Positions 59,801-63,780 of a stretch of 64,000 bases of DNA are shown piece by piece. Below the pieces are notes generated by a model that saw nothing but the letters and a program-made list of their open reading frames with translations, was not told the origin of the DNA and did no database searches. The DNA is from Branchiostoma floridae. Lineage: Eukaryota; Chordata; Leptocardii; Amphioxiformes; Branchiostomatidae. Each line of letters begins with the position of its first letter. The stretch's first letter is position 1. Where the stretch lies: assembly GCF_000003815.2 (NCBI RefSeq), contig NC_049996.1:11883072-11947071 (forward strand). Reading direction: 5' to 3'. The translations under genes and the position numbers were made by a program.

Positions 59801-60412
59801 TAATAGCCTAGTTCACCTTTATCCGTGGGGTAACTTATATCCATTGTTTTTAAAGACCGGGTATTAGGGCTATTCCACTCTTGGAAAGAGATCAAAACTG
59901 GAAATTTGCTGCAGTGCCCAGGGAAGCTGCCAGGGGGCTAAAAATCTAATTGTATTTTTGAGAGCTCAAGACCTATCAGCATTATCATCAGATATGACTT
60001 AAATCCAATCATACCTTTTGGAATTATGCTGCTTAACCACAATAACATTCTACCACTACAAATGCTACCAAAATCAAAACATACCTAGACTTGCAAAAGT
60101 AAAAATCCAAATCTATGCCAGTGTCCTGACCAAAGCCTGTCCAGAATGCATTCTGCTGTAGTACCAAGGAAAGCTGCTAGGGGGCTCCAAACCTACTGAT
60201 CCTTTCTTGATAGGTCAAAACCTAACAATAGACTAGGTAAGAATTCAAACTTGACAAGGTAAGAATTCAAATCTAGTGTCCATGCTCACCTGTAAGGCAA
60301 CTGACGTCTCGCAGTTCCTTCATCGAACCATCACGACTGGAGCTGCTCGGAGACGAATCGGCGAGCTGCCCAGGGGAGTAGTCGTACAGCTCATCGGTGG
60401 CCAGCTTGCCGA
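14119..60412 (-). CDS. TRAK: Trafficking kinesin-binding protein (TRAK1/2, Milton family) gene
   Basis: TRAK proteins sit on mitochondria through Miro and recruit kinesin-1 and dynein/dynactin for transport along microtubules. I rebuilt 18 minus-strand exons with matching phases. From the Met at 56745 they total 2868 nt, 955 residues, close to human TRAK1 (about 950). Order: LPEVEIISLIQEE at about residues 40-53, starting the HAP1 N-terminal region; TKTYNDIEAVTRLLEE (109-124); CC1-box LELAAKIGQSLL (129-140), the dynein light-intermediate-chain site; coiled coil to about 350; Spindly-like SLASEI (370-375); Milton region with RVMDTVRYIR, NDLETALRRLSLRRE and EKLQIVKPMEG (400-570); TLHQWQRLATPNLAGVL (from 572); CGILHPSD (690s); and LAKLLKERGI in the last exon. 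The upstream exon at 60290-60412 has no visible start, so the full 5' end may lie further upstream, perhaps at 63.1 kb. Identification is from remembered family sequences, not a search. TRAK1 and TRAK2 cannot be told apart, as expected of a pre-duplication ortholog. Confidence 0.93.
16786..16925. repeat. CCCTATGTTCTGA-type dispersed repeat
   Basis: ACCCCTATAGCACCCTATGTTCTGATACCCC on the left and CAGAACGTAGGGATGTTGGGACATAGG on the right face each other around a CCCTTATCC-like centre. Related copies lie at 44786-44968 and 57465-57560. The two halves are inverted relative to each other, as in a foldback element. Confidence 0.55.
17474..17562. mobile_element. Short complete MITE, AATAAGCYGGTTCA family
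   Basis: AATAAGCTGGTTCATGGTTTG on the left and the inverted CAAACTGTGAACTGGCTTAAT on the right bracket about 40 bases containing TTTTGACCTTGGGCATGTGCAC. Longer relatives are at 19790-20032 and 25196-25411, so this is a deletion derivative. Confidence 0.65.
18380..18485 (-). CDS. TRAK: TRAK exon with CGILHPSD block
   Basis: The acceptor is CCCTCTCGGCAG and the donor CTCAAG|GTCAGC; 106 nt, phase fits both neighbours. It encodes TNTTYTYTQCGILHPSDD, matching the family's TNSTFTFTTCRILHPSD segment. Confidence 0.88.
19312..19461 (-). CDS. TRAK: TRAK exon without clear family match (acidic and Ser-rich)
   Basis: The acceptor is GAGCAG and the donor TTTGTGTG|GTGAGT; 150 nt. It enters needing two bases and leaves one, exactly fitting the exons on either side. 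It encodes RPNLSKSDAAAM, IESNDHDDSTS and LTRSLSFTSFLAE. This part of TRAK is poorly conserved in vertebrates, so phase and splice sites are the support rather than homology. It could be skipped without a frameshift. Confidence 0.7.
19790..20032. mobile_element. MITE, AATAAGCYGGTTCA family, complete
   Basis: Perfect terminal GACAATAAGC / GCTTATTGTC, extended as inverted AATAAGCTGGTTCATGGTTT and AAACTTTGAACCGGCTTATT. It is 243 bp long and lies about 30 bases downstream of the donor of the TRAK exon ending at 20064. There is no coding content. Confidence 0.75.
20064..20219 (-). CDS. TRAK: TRAK exon, LHQWQRLATPNL block
   Basis: The acceptor is GATGCTGCAG and the donor GATGGAT|GTAAGT; 156 nt. It encodes SMTLHQWQRLATPNLAGVLE and, near the end, YHLSDVEEDD. 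Both correspond to TRAK1/2 (LHHWQQLAQPHLGGIL and FEEDD). Confidence 0.93.
20625..20923 (-). CDS. TRAK: TRAK exon, Milton region core
   Basis: The acceptor is TCTCCATATTAG and the donor ATGGAGG|GTAAGA; 299 nt. It encodes GIPGSNDLETALRRLSLRRE, TPDESDSIMSTGSHLSFLS and IPEKLQIVKPMEG, the most recognisable TRAK/Milton stretch in the window. The stretch between, RDRQRERRISE, replaces the longer EEEQERK spacer of vertebrates. Confidence 0.96.
21169..21387 (-). CDS. TRAK: TRAK exon, RVMDTVRYIR block
   Basis: The acceptor is CCCACTCCCAG and the donor GGAAC|GTAAGT; 219 nt. It encodes TNTKRVMDTVRYIRRK and PIPGSN, matching the family's KRVF(E/D)TVR...PGSN. The rest is a Ser/Thr/Gly-rich linker ending in SSPPSENYGADDDENSNVTG. 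Confidence 0.92.
21525..21607 (-). CDS. TRAK: TRAK exon with Spindly-like motif
   Basis: The acceptor is TTGCTACAG and the donor CCAAAG|GTAATT; 83 nt. It encodes DSLASEIEHTMRQQ, matching the family's DSLAAEIEGTMRKE. SLASEI fits the L-x-x-E-hydrophobic pattern used by Spindly-type motifs to contact dynactin's pointed end. Confidence 0.93.
21846..21935 (-). CDS. TRAK: TRAK exon before the Spindly-like motif
   Basis: The acceptor is GTTTTGACAG and the donor TCCTCTG|GTAAAA; 90 nt, phase 0 on both sides. It encodes AEAKTMRKKTQPSSSTKR and ends LPGMFPL, matching NKTMPNTTSRR...LGLFPM of the family. Confidence 0.9.
22305..22361 (-). CDS. TRAK: TRAK coiled-coil exon, GMLHEAQ
   Basis: The acceptor is TTTCCTCTCCACAG and the donor GGCACAG|GTCAGT; 57 nt. 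It encodes LRDLEEKYQEVMGMLHEAQ, nearly identical to the family's LRELEDKYAECMEMLHEAQ. Confidence 0.94.
22533..22607 (-). CDS. TRAK: TRAK coiled-coil exon, ALENEELQQHL
   Basis: The acceptor is CCCTGTAG and the donor GAAGAG|GTTAGG; 75 nt, phase 0/0. It encodes SALENEELQQHLRVAKETQQ, matching AVENEELVQHLGAAKDAQRQ. Confidence 0.93.
22777..22907 (-). CDS. TRAK: TRAK coiled-coil exon, TEELVRKNED
   Basis: The acceptor is TTTTGCAG and the donor AGAAG|GTTGGT; 131 nt. It encodes EANTQIKQLTEELVRKNED and TIDLNKKLKK, matching DANVQIASISEELAKKTED and IVDLQKK. The codon split with the previous exon gives K-E-A-N, E-E-A-N or similar, in line with R-D-A-N in vertebrates. Confidence 0.93.
23031..23264. mobile_element. 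MITE, CTAGTTCACCTTTATCC family
   Basis: GCTAGTTCACC..ACCCG..GTAACCTATAACCGTTG on the left faces CAACGGATAAAGGTTACCCC and GATAAAGGTGAAC on the right. Inverted ends span about 40 bp. Relatives lie at 30390-30620, 49991-50211 and 59805-59873. Confidence 0.65.
23305..23466. repeat. ACAGTCAAA...AGTTTTGACTGT dispersed element
   Basis: Begins ATACAGTCAAATGTGGACAT, includes AAGGACCACTTTTTGGTGGC and ACAGTGGCCATGTGCC, and ends TAGTTTTGACTGTAT. The terminal ACAGTCAAA / TTTGACTGT words are inverted. Other copies are listed at 36000, 38790, 44190, 47118, 49250 and 63781. Confidence 0.6.
24694..24772 (-). CDS. TRAK: Candidate alternative TRAK exon (possible partner of 25061-25139)
   Basis: The acceptor is good (CGTTTTCACACAG) and the donor weak (GCAAGAG|GTTGTA). 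The exon is 79 nt, enters in phase 0 and leaves one base, exactly like the 79-nt exon 25061-25139. It encodes LKCLTKYEQHLSVEAKGLLE then AILKAR, charged and helix-like. The shared features with the partner are L4, a nearby EAK, L18 and K24, too few to prove homology. Including both would shift the frame. A chance open frame cannot be excluded. Confidence 0.35.
25040..25139 (-). CDS. TRAK: TRAK exon, KLKTETVDYEEQEAKLV, with two in-frame donors
   Basis: The acceptor is ATCTTCCAG. It encodes AAKLKTETVDYEEQEAKLVS then DCVKEL, matching SQLKTETITYEEKEQQLVND...CVKEL. The first donor, GAGCTAA|GTACGT, ends the exon at 25061 (79 nt) and reproduces the spacing seen in vertebrates. The second, GAACTAA|GTGAGT, ends at 25040 and adds 21 nt (seven residues containing TFQDEL) in the same phase. 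Either donor joins the next exon in frame. Confidence 0.93.
25196..25411. mobile_element. MITE, AATAAGCYGGTTCA family
   Basis: CAATAAGCCAGTTCATGGTTT on the left and AGTTTAAACAGTGAGCCAGCTTAT on the right are inverted copies. It is 216 bp long and lies about 55 bases upstream of the acceptor of the TRAK exon starting at 25139. Confidence 0.7.
26284..26331 (-). CDS. TRAK: Candidate TRAK cassette exon, 48 nt
   Basis: The acceptor is TTCTCAGTGCAG and the donor AAAACA|GTATGG; 48 nt, phase 0/0, so it can be added between the 76-nt exon pair and the 25.1-kb exon without a shift. It encodes KAVKESTLDALWAMKT, amphipathic-looking. No equivalent is remembered in vertebrate TRAKs. The patch is GC-richer than the intron around it. 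Support is limited to splice sites and frame. Confidence 0.35.
26795..26985. mobile_element. MITE, CAGCCAATCAG family, complete copy
   Basis: ATACCTTGGAGAGACTCTGAG on the left mirrors CTGAGCCTACCCAAGGTAT on the right. Inside, CCACTTTTGTGGGCATGGC and CAGCTGTCAGCCAATCAG mirror CTGATTGGCCGACAGCTG and GGCCACACCCAAAGTGG. It is about 190 bp, nearly a full palindrome. Confidence 0.7.
27210..27285 (-). CDS. TRAK: TRAK mutually exclusive exon, variant A
   Basis: The acceptor is CCATTTTCAG and the donor TGTGAG|GTGAGA; exactly 76 nt. It encodes GLIHIDVLQRKIKTLEEENF and then QIICE. It aligns without gaps to variant B (27721-27796) and to the family segment FHLDSLQKKLKDLEEENVVLRSE. It enters in phase 2 and leaves in phase 0, so A and B cannot both be spliced in without a frameshift. 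A replaces the conserved RSE end with ICE. Confidence 0.85.
27427..27683. repeat. Imperfect inverted repeat in the intron between variants A and B
   Basis: CAAGCCATGTCT..(4)..AAATCAGG at 27427-27450 faces its inverted copy at 27654-27676 (CCTGATTT..(3)..AGACATGGCTTG), with a further GTTC/GAAC match outside. About 20 of 24 positions can pair, with a loop of roughly 200 bases. In the pre-mRNA it would form a stem just where splice choice between the two exons is made. It may instead be the remnant of a MITE. Confidence 0.6.
27721..27796 (-). CDS. TRAK: TRAK mutually exclusive exon, variant B (canonical)
   Basis: The acceptor is CTTTTACCCAG and the donor TCGGAG|GTGAGT; exactly 76 nt. It encodes GLVNIDALHKKIQTLEEENL and HIRSE, closer to vertebrate TRAKs (..EENVVLRSE) than variant A. 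It lies 435 nt upstream of A in transcript order. Phase is identical to A. Confidence 0.92.
27870..29542 (-). other. TRAK intron 5' of the mutually exclusive pair
   Basis: AT-rich, about 1.7 kb, with no further copy of the 76-nt exon that I could find and no clear repeat. Confidence 0.5.
29543..29649 (-). CDS. TRAK: TRAK coiled-coil exon, LQHELQLKEDLLQIYTQEES
   Basis: The acceptor is TTTCTGTGCAG and the donor TGCCAC|GTAAGT; 107 nt. It encodes QLQHELQLKEDLLQIYTQEE and SETDSSCTSP, matching QLRHELSMKDELLQFYTSA..ES..SVCSTP. It leaves two bases, which either 76-nt exon completes. Confidence 0.94.
30390..30620. mobile_element. MITE, CTAGTTCACCTTTATCC family
   Basis: TAATGCTGGTACACCTTTATCC on the left and GGATAAAGGTGAATTAGTGTTA on the right are inverted. 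It lies about 20 bases downstream of the TRAK donor at 30641 and is about 230 bp long. Confidence 0.65.
30641..30757 (-). CDS. TRAK: TRAK exon carrying the CC1-box
   Basis: The acceptor is CTCCTCTGCAG and the donor GAACGG|GTATAT; 117 nt, phase 0/0. It encodes KERDLELAAKIGQSLLERNR then NDYLEEQLQIV. AAKIG is the CC1-box alanine/glycine core that binds dynein light intermediate chain. All candidate alternative 5' ends splice upstream of or directly into this exon. Confidence 0.96.
31379..31412. repeat. Two tandem copies of a 17-bp unit
   Basis: CTCAAAAGACTTTAAGTT is followed immediately by CTCAAAAGACTTTAAG. A small local duplication in a TRAK intron. Confidence 0.8.
31827..31871 (-). CDS. TRAK: Candidate alternative first exon of TRAK (shortest N-terminus)
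   Basis: ATG at 31871, then MDKSGVEEDSHSLSQ, then the strong donor CCCAG|GTAAGC at 31827. It ends in phase 0, matching the phase-0 acceptor of the CC1-box exon at 30757. An isoform starting here would lack everything before KERDLELAAKIG. An upstream ATG at 31878 reads four codons to a stop (MENG), a possible uORF. No transcript evidence. Confidence 0.4.
32880..32956 (-). CDS. TRAK: TRAK exon, RVAQMTKTYNDIEAVTRLLEE
   Basis: The acceptor is TTTATTGCAG and the donor TGAAGAA|GTAAGT; 77 nt. It encodes LCSDRVAQMTKTYNDIEAV and TRLLEE, almost identical to LCADRVGQMTKTYNDIDAVTRLLEE. It needs one incoming base, which the exons ending at 50929, 46137 and 40737 all supply. Confidence 0.96.
33009..33108. 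other. Assembly gap of 100 N
   Basis: Exactly 100 unknown bases, the usual placeholder for a gap of unknown size. It lies about 50 bases upstream of the TRAK exon at 32956, inside an intron, so a missing exon here cannot be excluded. Confidence 1.
36000..36145. repeat. ACAGTCAAA-type dispersed element
   Basis: Contains AGAATCCTGTCTACAGCGACC, ATCTGCCCACATCGAACAGA and AGTGGTCTTCTCAGGCAGTTTGG, the core order shared with copies at 47118 and 49250. Confidence 0.55.
37855..37950. repeat. Tandem repeat, three units of about 29 bp
   Basis: Units read approximately CACCAAATTTTTTAAAGGTC plus T-rich filler. Three to four imperfect copies in a row. Confidence 0.7.
38790..38885. repeat. ACAGTCAAA-type dispersed element, reversed and truncated
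   Basis: AGTCAAAACTGCCCAAGAAGACC, GGGGACTGATAAAAAATGG and ATAGACAGGATTCTTAA are the reverse complement of the right half of the 47118-47275 copy. Confidence 0.55.
38919..39012 (-). repeat. Dispersed repeat pair member, AGTCTGTGTAACACAAACT family
   Basis: Reverse-complement relative of 11194-11301: ATGTAGCCTGATTAAATCTC, then TATAGTAGCCTGCC, CCCTGGACAGCAG and AGTTTGTGTTACACAGACT. Confidence 0.6.
39765..39800. repeat. Short hairpin repeat, also at 41497-41531
   Basis: AAATAGAGTGGACCCTCC followed by two variable bases and AGGGCAGTGGAGGGTG occurs here and at 41497-41531. ACCCTCC and GGAGGGT can pair, so each copy is a small hairpin. The function is unknown. Confidence 0.55.
40737..40866 (-). CDS. 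TRAK: Candidate alternative first exon of TRAK (acidic N-terminus)
   Basis: ATG at 40866 opens a 43-codon exon ending at GATAAGG|GTAGGT, leaving one base exactly as the acceptor at 32956 requires. It encodes MSRSGLRRLSDCILREDIDE, then LLLDDNDNIM and LEVDDDK, strongly acidic. Joined to LCSDRVAQM it would resemble the short vertebrate TRAK1 form, whose own N-terminus is acidic (recalled). Upstream, up to about 41130, the DNA is somewhat CpG-richer. Confidence 0.55.
41497..41760. other. GC-richer patch with second hairpin-repeat copy
   Basis: Starts with the AAATAGAGTGGACCCTCC hairpin and continues with CAGCGCCGCG and CTCGCGCCAAGGCGACC. Frames are open on both strands for 70-90 codons but none has recognisable domains or good splice sites. 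It could be a regulatory patch upstream of the 40.9-kb first exon. Confidence 0.3.
43193..43305 (-). repeat. tRNA-derived SINE copy, minus strand
   Basis: Read on the minus strand: GGCGGTTTTGTGGTTAGGG (A-box-like), then TTAGAATCTATAGGATATGG and GGTTGGAATCC (B-box-like). The order and spacing match the copy at 48745-48860. Confidence 0.55.
44190..44368. repeat. ACAGTCAAA-type dispersed element, reversed
   Basis: CACTGGCCAAGAAGACCACC, TATGGACAGGTGGTCAGTA, GACAGGATTCTGAATGCTTG and CATTGGCCAGGTGGTCAC are the reverse complements of the modules at 47118-47275. Confidence 0.6.
44786..44968. repeat. CCCTATGTTCTGA-type foldback repeat
   Basis: Direct words TTCTAACACCC, TGTTCTGACATCCCTATGTTC on the left and inverted GGGTCAGAACATAGGGCC, AAAACATAGGGTC on the right, around a telomere-like CCCCAAACCCTAACC centre. 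Same family as 16786-16925 and 57465-57560. Confidence 0.6.
46137..46290 (-). CDS. TRAK: Candidate alternative first exon of TRAK (51-residue N-terminus)
   Basis: ATG at 46290, preceded in frame by TGA three codons upstream, runs to TTTTCCT|GTGAGT at 46137: 51 codons plus one base, the phase required by the acceptor at 32956. It encodes MMTTVNGISLEERDFQLEV, then GYFELRAFHYDTATLDGELE and DCDSGFS. It is clearly more GC-rich and codon-like than the intron around it, and a GC-rich stretch (about 46480-46600) lies upstream as a possible promoter. I do not recognise the peptide in other TRAKs. It could be the first exon of an unrelated nested gene. Confidence 0.6.
47118..47275. repeat. ACAGTCAAA-type dispersed element
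   Basis: CTCCTGGCCAATGTGACCAC, ATTAAGAATCCTGTCTAGAG, TGACCATCTTTCCGCATAGA and AGGTGGTCTTCTTGAGCAG; the clearest core copy of the family. Confidence 0.65.
48245..48445. repeat. Dispersed repeat, GGCCCCCTAGCAGC family
   Basis: GGGTTGAGTTTGGGCCTCC and, 100 bases later, AGGTTTGGGCCCCCTAGCAG then TGGTACTGCAGCCTGGGC. Two copies of the core module in the same direction. Confidence 0.55.
48745..48860 (+). repeat. tRNA-derived SINE
   Basis: GTGGTATTGTGGTTAGGG resembles a polymerase III A box and GGTTATGGGTTCAAATCC contains a near-consensus B box (GGTTCAAATCC), about 45 bases apart as in tRNA. No cloverleaf acceptor stem closes around it, so it is a SINE head rather than a functional tRNA. A second, minus-strand copy is at 43193-43305. 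Confidence 0.6.
49250..49425. repeat. ACAGTCAAA-type dispersed element, near complete
   Basis: Begins GTACAGTCAAACCTCTACAT and ends TTTCCAGTTTTGACTACT, with the internal modules GGCCAATGTGATGAC, ATTAAGAATCCTGTATACAG and ATTGGTCCCTAAGTGG. Confidence 0.65.
49991..50211. mobile_element. MITE, CTAGTTCACCTTTATCC family, best copy
   Basis: TAACGCTAGTTCACCTTTAT with CCGC.GGTAACCTATATCC on the left faces CGGATAAAGGTAACCCCGCG with GATAAAGGTGAACTAGTGTTA on the right. Inverted ends of about 40 bp, total 221 bp, no coding content. Confidence 0.75.
50929..51123 (-). CDS. TRAK: TRAK exon opening the HAP1 N-terminal region
   Basis: The acceptor is CTTTCCAG and the donor TACTTTG|GTAAGT; 195 nt. It encodes LCNSPDLPEVEIISLIQEE, PRYKLRADTVFGYENKDWLE and EQAEETLKYF, matching DLPEVEIISLLEEQLPHYKL..RADTIYGYDHDDWL...EETLKYF. 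It needs one incoming base, supplied by both upstream first-exon candidates (56646 and 60290). Confidence 0.96.
54726..54935. repeat. Dispersed repeat shared with 57628-57845
   Basis: GTCCTTGGTGCTGAATTGTTA, CATAACTTTATGTCTT, and a GTAGGTA...TTTTTTCAGGGTTTGACC tail all recur in order at 57628-57845. Similarity extends about 200 bp; unclassified. Confidence 0.6.
56235..56540. repeat. Tandem direct duplication, unit about 155 bp
   Basis: GTAGCAAATTTCTTTC, GCTGTAAATATGGTTGTTTT and GTAAACTTGAAAAATACCAC with CAGCAGCTTT occur twice, about 155 bases apart, preceded in both by TATAGTACAT and ATCAATGCACA words. By eye about 85-90% identical. It lies roughly 100 bases downstream of the donor of the 56.6-kb first exon. 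Confidence 0.8.
56646..56745 (-). CDS. TRAK: Alternative first exon of TRAK giving the 955-residue form
   Basis: ATG at 56745 opens 33 codons plus one base, ending GTTCGAAG|GTAGGG, the phase required by the acceptor at 51123. It encodes MQDLEIEEWPFEVETV, then KKRVYTLEDIVEWPFE. The peptide EWPFE occurs twice because a TGGCCGTTCGA block is repeated. With this start the whole chain is 2868 nt and in frame. Upstream is a CpG-rich stretch with an E-box. Confidence 0.75.
56746..57060 (-). promoter_or_regulatory. Probable promoter of the 56.7-kb TRAK first exon
   Basis: CpG-rich island (GCGTATG, ACGCGTTG, CTCCCGCGAGC) in AT-rich DNA directly upstream of the ATG. TCACGTGA at 56856-56863 is a palindromic E-box of the kind bound by USF or MiT/TFE factors. 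Start site and factors are inferred. Confidence 0.5.
57465..57560. repeat. CCCTATGTTCTGA-type repeat, partial
   Basis: CTAAACCCTAAACCTAAATC followed by GGTATCAGAATG, AGGAACATAGGGGTGTCGGAA corresponds to the right half of the 44786-44968 copy. Confidence 0.5.
57628..57845. repeat. Dispersed repeat shared with 54726-54935
   Basis: GTCCTTGGTGCTGAATTGTTA, TTTTTCATAACTTTATATC and AGTAGGTACTAAGATTC with a CTCCAGATTTTGACTGAAG tail follow the same order as the 54.7-kb copy. Confidence 0.6.
57846..59800. other. TRAK 5' intron with no recognised feature
   Basis: AT-rich, with stops in all frames beyond short stretches. I see no exon or repeat that I can support. Confidence 0.45.
59805..60250. mobile_element. 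MITE left end followed by two GGGGGCT-type repeat modules
   Basis: CCTAGTTCACCTTTATCCGT and GGTAACTTATATCCATTG at 59809-59850 match the left end of the 49991-50211 MITE and then break off. Next come two modules with AAGCTGCCAGGGGGCTA (59932) and AAAGCTGCTAGGGGGCTC (60170), inverted relatives of the 48245-48445 repeat. This looks like one element inserted into another. Confidence 0.5.
60290..60412 (-). CDS. TRAK: Upstream TRAK exon (alternative 5' end)
   Basis: The donor is CTTACAG|GTGAGC at 60290, leaving one base as the 51123 acceptor requires. The likely acceptor is CACCGTGCAG before 60412, with an in-frame TGA further upstream. It encodes GKLATDELYDYSPGQLADSS, SSRDGSMKELRDVSCLT. The last part plus DLCNSPDLPEVE resembles the DSESITDVCSNEDLPEVE start of TRAK2 (recalled). 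The exon either follows an upstream coding exon or begins at its internal Met (60322). Confidence 0.65.
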
Positions 60413-63077
60413 CTGCACGGTGCAGCGCGGGAAAACCGCGTCACAGCCGGGGAGCGAGCAGAAGCCGTGGTTGCCGGTTGGCTGTCGTGTTCAACTTATC
60501 CGTCTAATGACTGCAGAGACAGAACAAAGGAAAGAAAGGTTGTTAACAAACAGCTTGGACTTGATGGCTGTTGTGTTCAACTTATCCGTCTAATAACTAC
60601 AGAGACACAACAAAGAAAAATAATCAGCTTGTTAACAAATAGTTTGGACTATATCAGGCTGTCATGATATTACATATCTCATAACTCCATGAAATCTCCA
60701 AGAAATCTCTTGAATTCCTTACTTTTTTACCTTTGCCAGTATGGCTTTAAGGTTATGCTTTGGGATTGTTTCCTTAAATGTTCTCACCGATTCTGTCTAA
60801 TTTGCAATATGCCACTTGCCGTCACAAGTCAACAGATGTGAATATAGCTGATATTTGAAGGGACCATTTTGGGACCTTTGACCTAACTTCCTGTCAGTGC
60901 CCTTGACATGCATAGGTCATGTGCATAGAAACCAACTACATGTACTCTACACTACATTCAAAATAATACAATAACACACAAGCAAACATTTAAAGAACAG
61001 ACATACCAAAAAGAGGTAAAAAAATACATGGATGTTGAAGCAACATCACACAAACAGGTTGTTTTGGAACATGATCAAGGTTTGACTTCTTACCTGTCTA
61101 AACTTTTCTGTAAGGTTAGGGATCAGAGAAATAATTGAAAAGAGCATCGCAAAAAAGCTTCAAACTCATTTTCAATGCTGAATTTACACAACTTTTCTGA
61201 GTTTCAGAAAACTTCTTTCCTGGAGCTCTCTATACTTAATCTTGCGGACTGGAGATCTTCCAATGAGTACAAAAGGCAACTGTAAAATGGAGGGAACTAC
61301 AGACACAGATGAAAAGCCACGCCAAAATGTACTGGAAGTCGGCAGGTTTAATTTACTGAGCTCTTGAAAACGTCACACTTTGTATACCCAGGTGTCATAT
61401 ATAACCTAATTATGTCATAAAAATTGATTGCAAATGAAAAGTCCAGGGACTGACCAATGAATTAGAAGCTCTCTGTTGGAGTGTATTTGAATAGTTAGGT
61501 TTTATCATAGCAAGATTTGCATAAGAAAAACATGTTATCAACGACTTTGACAGATATATACGTTGTCCAGTCCTCCAAACATTCGGAACAAACTTACATT
61601 GCACACGATGTGCAAGACGATTTGGTCTGCAGTTTCCATCACTATCAACAGAGGGCATTTCTACATTGTACTGCATATGCATGTAACGTTACAGTACCAG
61701 TAAATATAGTGCATGGAATTCTTTGACTTCAGCACAGGCATGATTCTTGTGGTAATGTACATGTATCAGGTAACTATAATTTCCAGTTACAATTCTATTG
61801 ATAAATAGTTTGCATTATCATTTTGGTGGCCTTCGCAAGCATTTCTTAAAACTACTGCATGGAAACACACCCATACTTTCATGGACTTTCAATATAGCAC
61901 ACATTTATATCAAATTAAAAATATTGTACCTTTGTCAAATTTTCTAATAAATTCTATATAGAAAATACAAAAATGATAAAATATAAGTTTATAACTGCAT
62001 TCATACCATTTAAAAAGGGAAATATGTACTATGTGCATGCCTACAAACACATACAAACACATAATCTAATCTTGTAACATTACCTTTTCTTATCAGTATC
62101 ATGAACACAATGTAAACCATGGGTATACTTGTGCATGGACACACATGAAAGCTGAAATTCTAATATATAATATCATAAAGCTCATCAAAAATTCATCACA
62201 AGACAGGCTTACATAAATAGAGGAATATCTTACACAACCCCACTGCTTGTGCACGTGACCAGTCCACTCACACTTTAATCAATATTGTGATTTACATGTA
62301 CAGGGATGTTCCTTGCAATTCATTTAATACCTTTGACTGCAGTATTGCATTAAGCTGCTAGATGGTGCTTTTGTTTCAGCACTAGTACTACTATTACACC
62401 ATCCAGTGATATTGTTTTGTGAGATGTCAACTATTCAACTGGGAATCTGTCTTAAATGTTTAGGGATTAGCCATCCAGACAATTCCTAAACAAACGCACA
62501 ATTAGCCTGTGTTTTATTTTTGTGTTTTACTTTAGTTTTACAAATCTTTGAGAAAATGGAAAATCATTAATTTTGTGACATGTTCATTTTTTTCCATAAA
62601 CCTCTAAGATAAAATATCTAATGAATGCATGTAAAGTTTCTTCATGCACATTCCCTATTCATCAAAAGAACAACAATCATGTAAAGTGTACCTTTTATCC
62701 ATATCACATTTTGTATGACCTTAATTGCCATTCACCACACATGCATAAGTGCATCATTACTGATACCCACACAAATAAATGTACCACTGTGCATCTTCAA
62801 CACAGCAAAAAGAGCAAAATCCTTTCAATTGTGACAGAAATAATTCTTTCATATAGAGTACATTTTTTATACTTACATACAATCTATGAGTCTAAGCATT
62901 TCAATGCAAGCATTGCCAAATGTCCTTCCTTGGCCTACTCTGGATGGTGGATGGGGAGGGGGGCGCAACTATAACTGACCAGGAATTATCACAGACTCAG
63001 ATACTGCAACTTTTCTAAAATGATAAAATAAACTGGACTAGACACATATACCATAAAGTAATAAACAACACACTCAC
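60413..63077 (-). other. TRAK 5' intron or upstream flank
   Basis: No supportable exon. A GACAG|GTAAGAAG donor at about 61094 has an 18-codon open frame in front of it but ends in phase 0, which fits no nearby acceptor. CAACTTATCCGTCTAATGACT and a near copy lie about 88 bases apart at 60491-60600. Confidence 0.4.
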
Positions 63078-63090
63078 CTACAATCGTCAT
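63078..63090 (-). CDS. TRAK: Possible first coding exon of the longest TRAK form (four codons)
   Basis: ATGACGATTGTAG|GTGAGT reads M-T-I-V and leaves one base, which fits the acceptor at 60412 (continuing V-G-K-L-A-T-D-E-L). A CpG-rich stretch with GCCGGCGCC lies just upstream at 63185-63310. Upstream ATGs at 63150 and nearby read a short frame that stops within about 30 codons. The tiny coding part makes this call tentative; phase agreement alone has a one-in-three chance. Confidence 0.3.
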
Positions 63091-63184
63091 AAAACTACCA
63101 GATGAAATTTTCGATAAAAACTACAAAATCCATCGTCAATTTTGCCACACATCTCTGCCATGTGTTCCATGCAACAATTAAAAA

Positions 63185-63320
63185 AAACTGCCGGCGTAAA
63201 CTGGCACGAGTAAATACATTAACGCACAAGTCAAACAACGCGTAACTGCGTAAACGATCAGCCGGCGCCTATTTCACAATGTCAAAGTGATTACGCAATC
63301 TTACCGGTAGGCAAGGTTGA
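63185..63320 (-). promoter_or_regulatory. CpG-rich patch, candidate promoter
   Basis: GCCGGCGTAA, AACGCGTAACTGCG and CAGCCGGCGCC lie within 130 bases of otherwise AT-rich DNA, directly upstream of the putative 63.08-kb exon. Confidence 0.35.
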
Positions 63321-63780
63321 AGGTATAGCTGCTGTAGATAGCCACCATCCTTCATTTTACGGCATCATAACTATCAAAAACTGACAATTTGTCTAATGTG
63401 GTAAGATCCTAGATCTAGTTACAAGCCCTTGGTGTGAAACCATTCCATCCCTGAGCTAGTTTTGATGAGCATTCAGATGGGTGTTTAGTAAATAGGTCTG
63501 AGTGAGTGCTACGTGCCAACCTGCATGTGCACAAGTCCAAAGGGCATTTTTTTGTTATCTCTCATCAGTGAGGAAACAATTATAACTGTATAATATATGT
63601 GTATTTATCTGATAATTGAAATGGTTTACAACCTTGGAAGCTACTAAAATATCATGAAATTGATATTTTCTTTGGTAAATTTTATGAGTGCACTTTCTGT
63701 TCATCTGTTCATTTAGAATTTACCATAAAGAATTCTCAAACCAAAAGCTATTTTATTATAATAATTATGAGAATTTCAAT

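Noticed and set aside
63303-63355. Frame MVAIYSSYTFNLAY with a CCG|GTAAGA donor upstream of TRAK
   Set aside because: It leaves two bases, which does not fit the one-base need of the 60412 acceptor.
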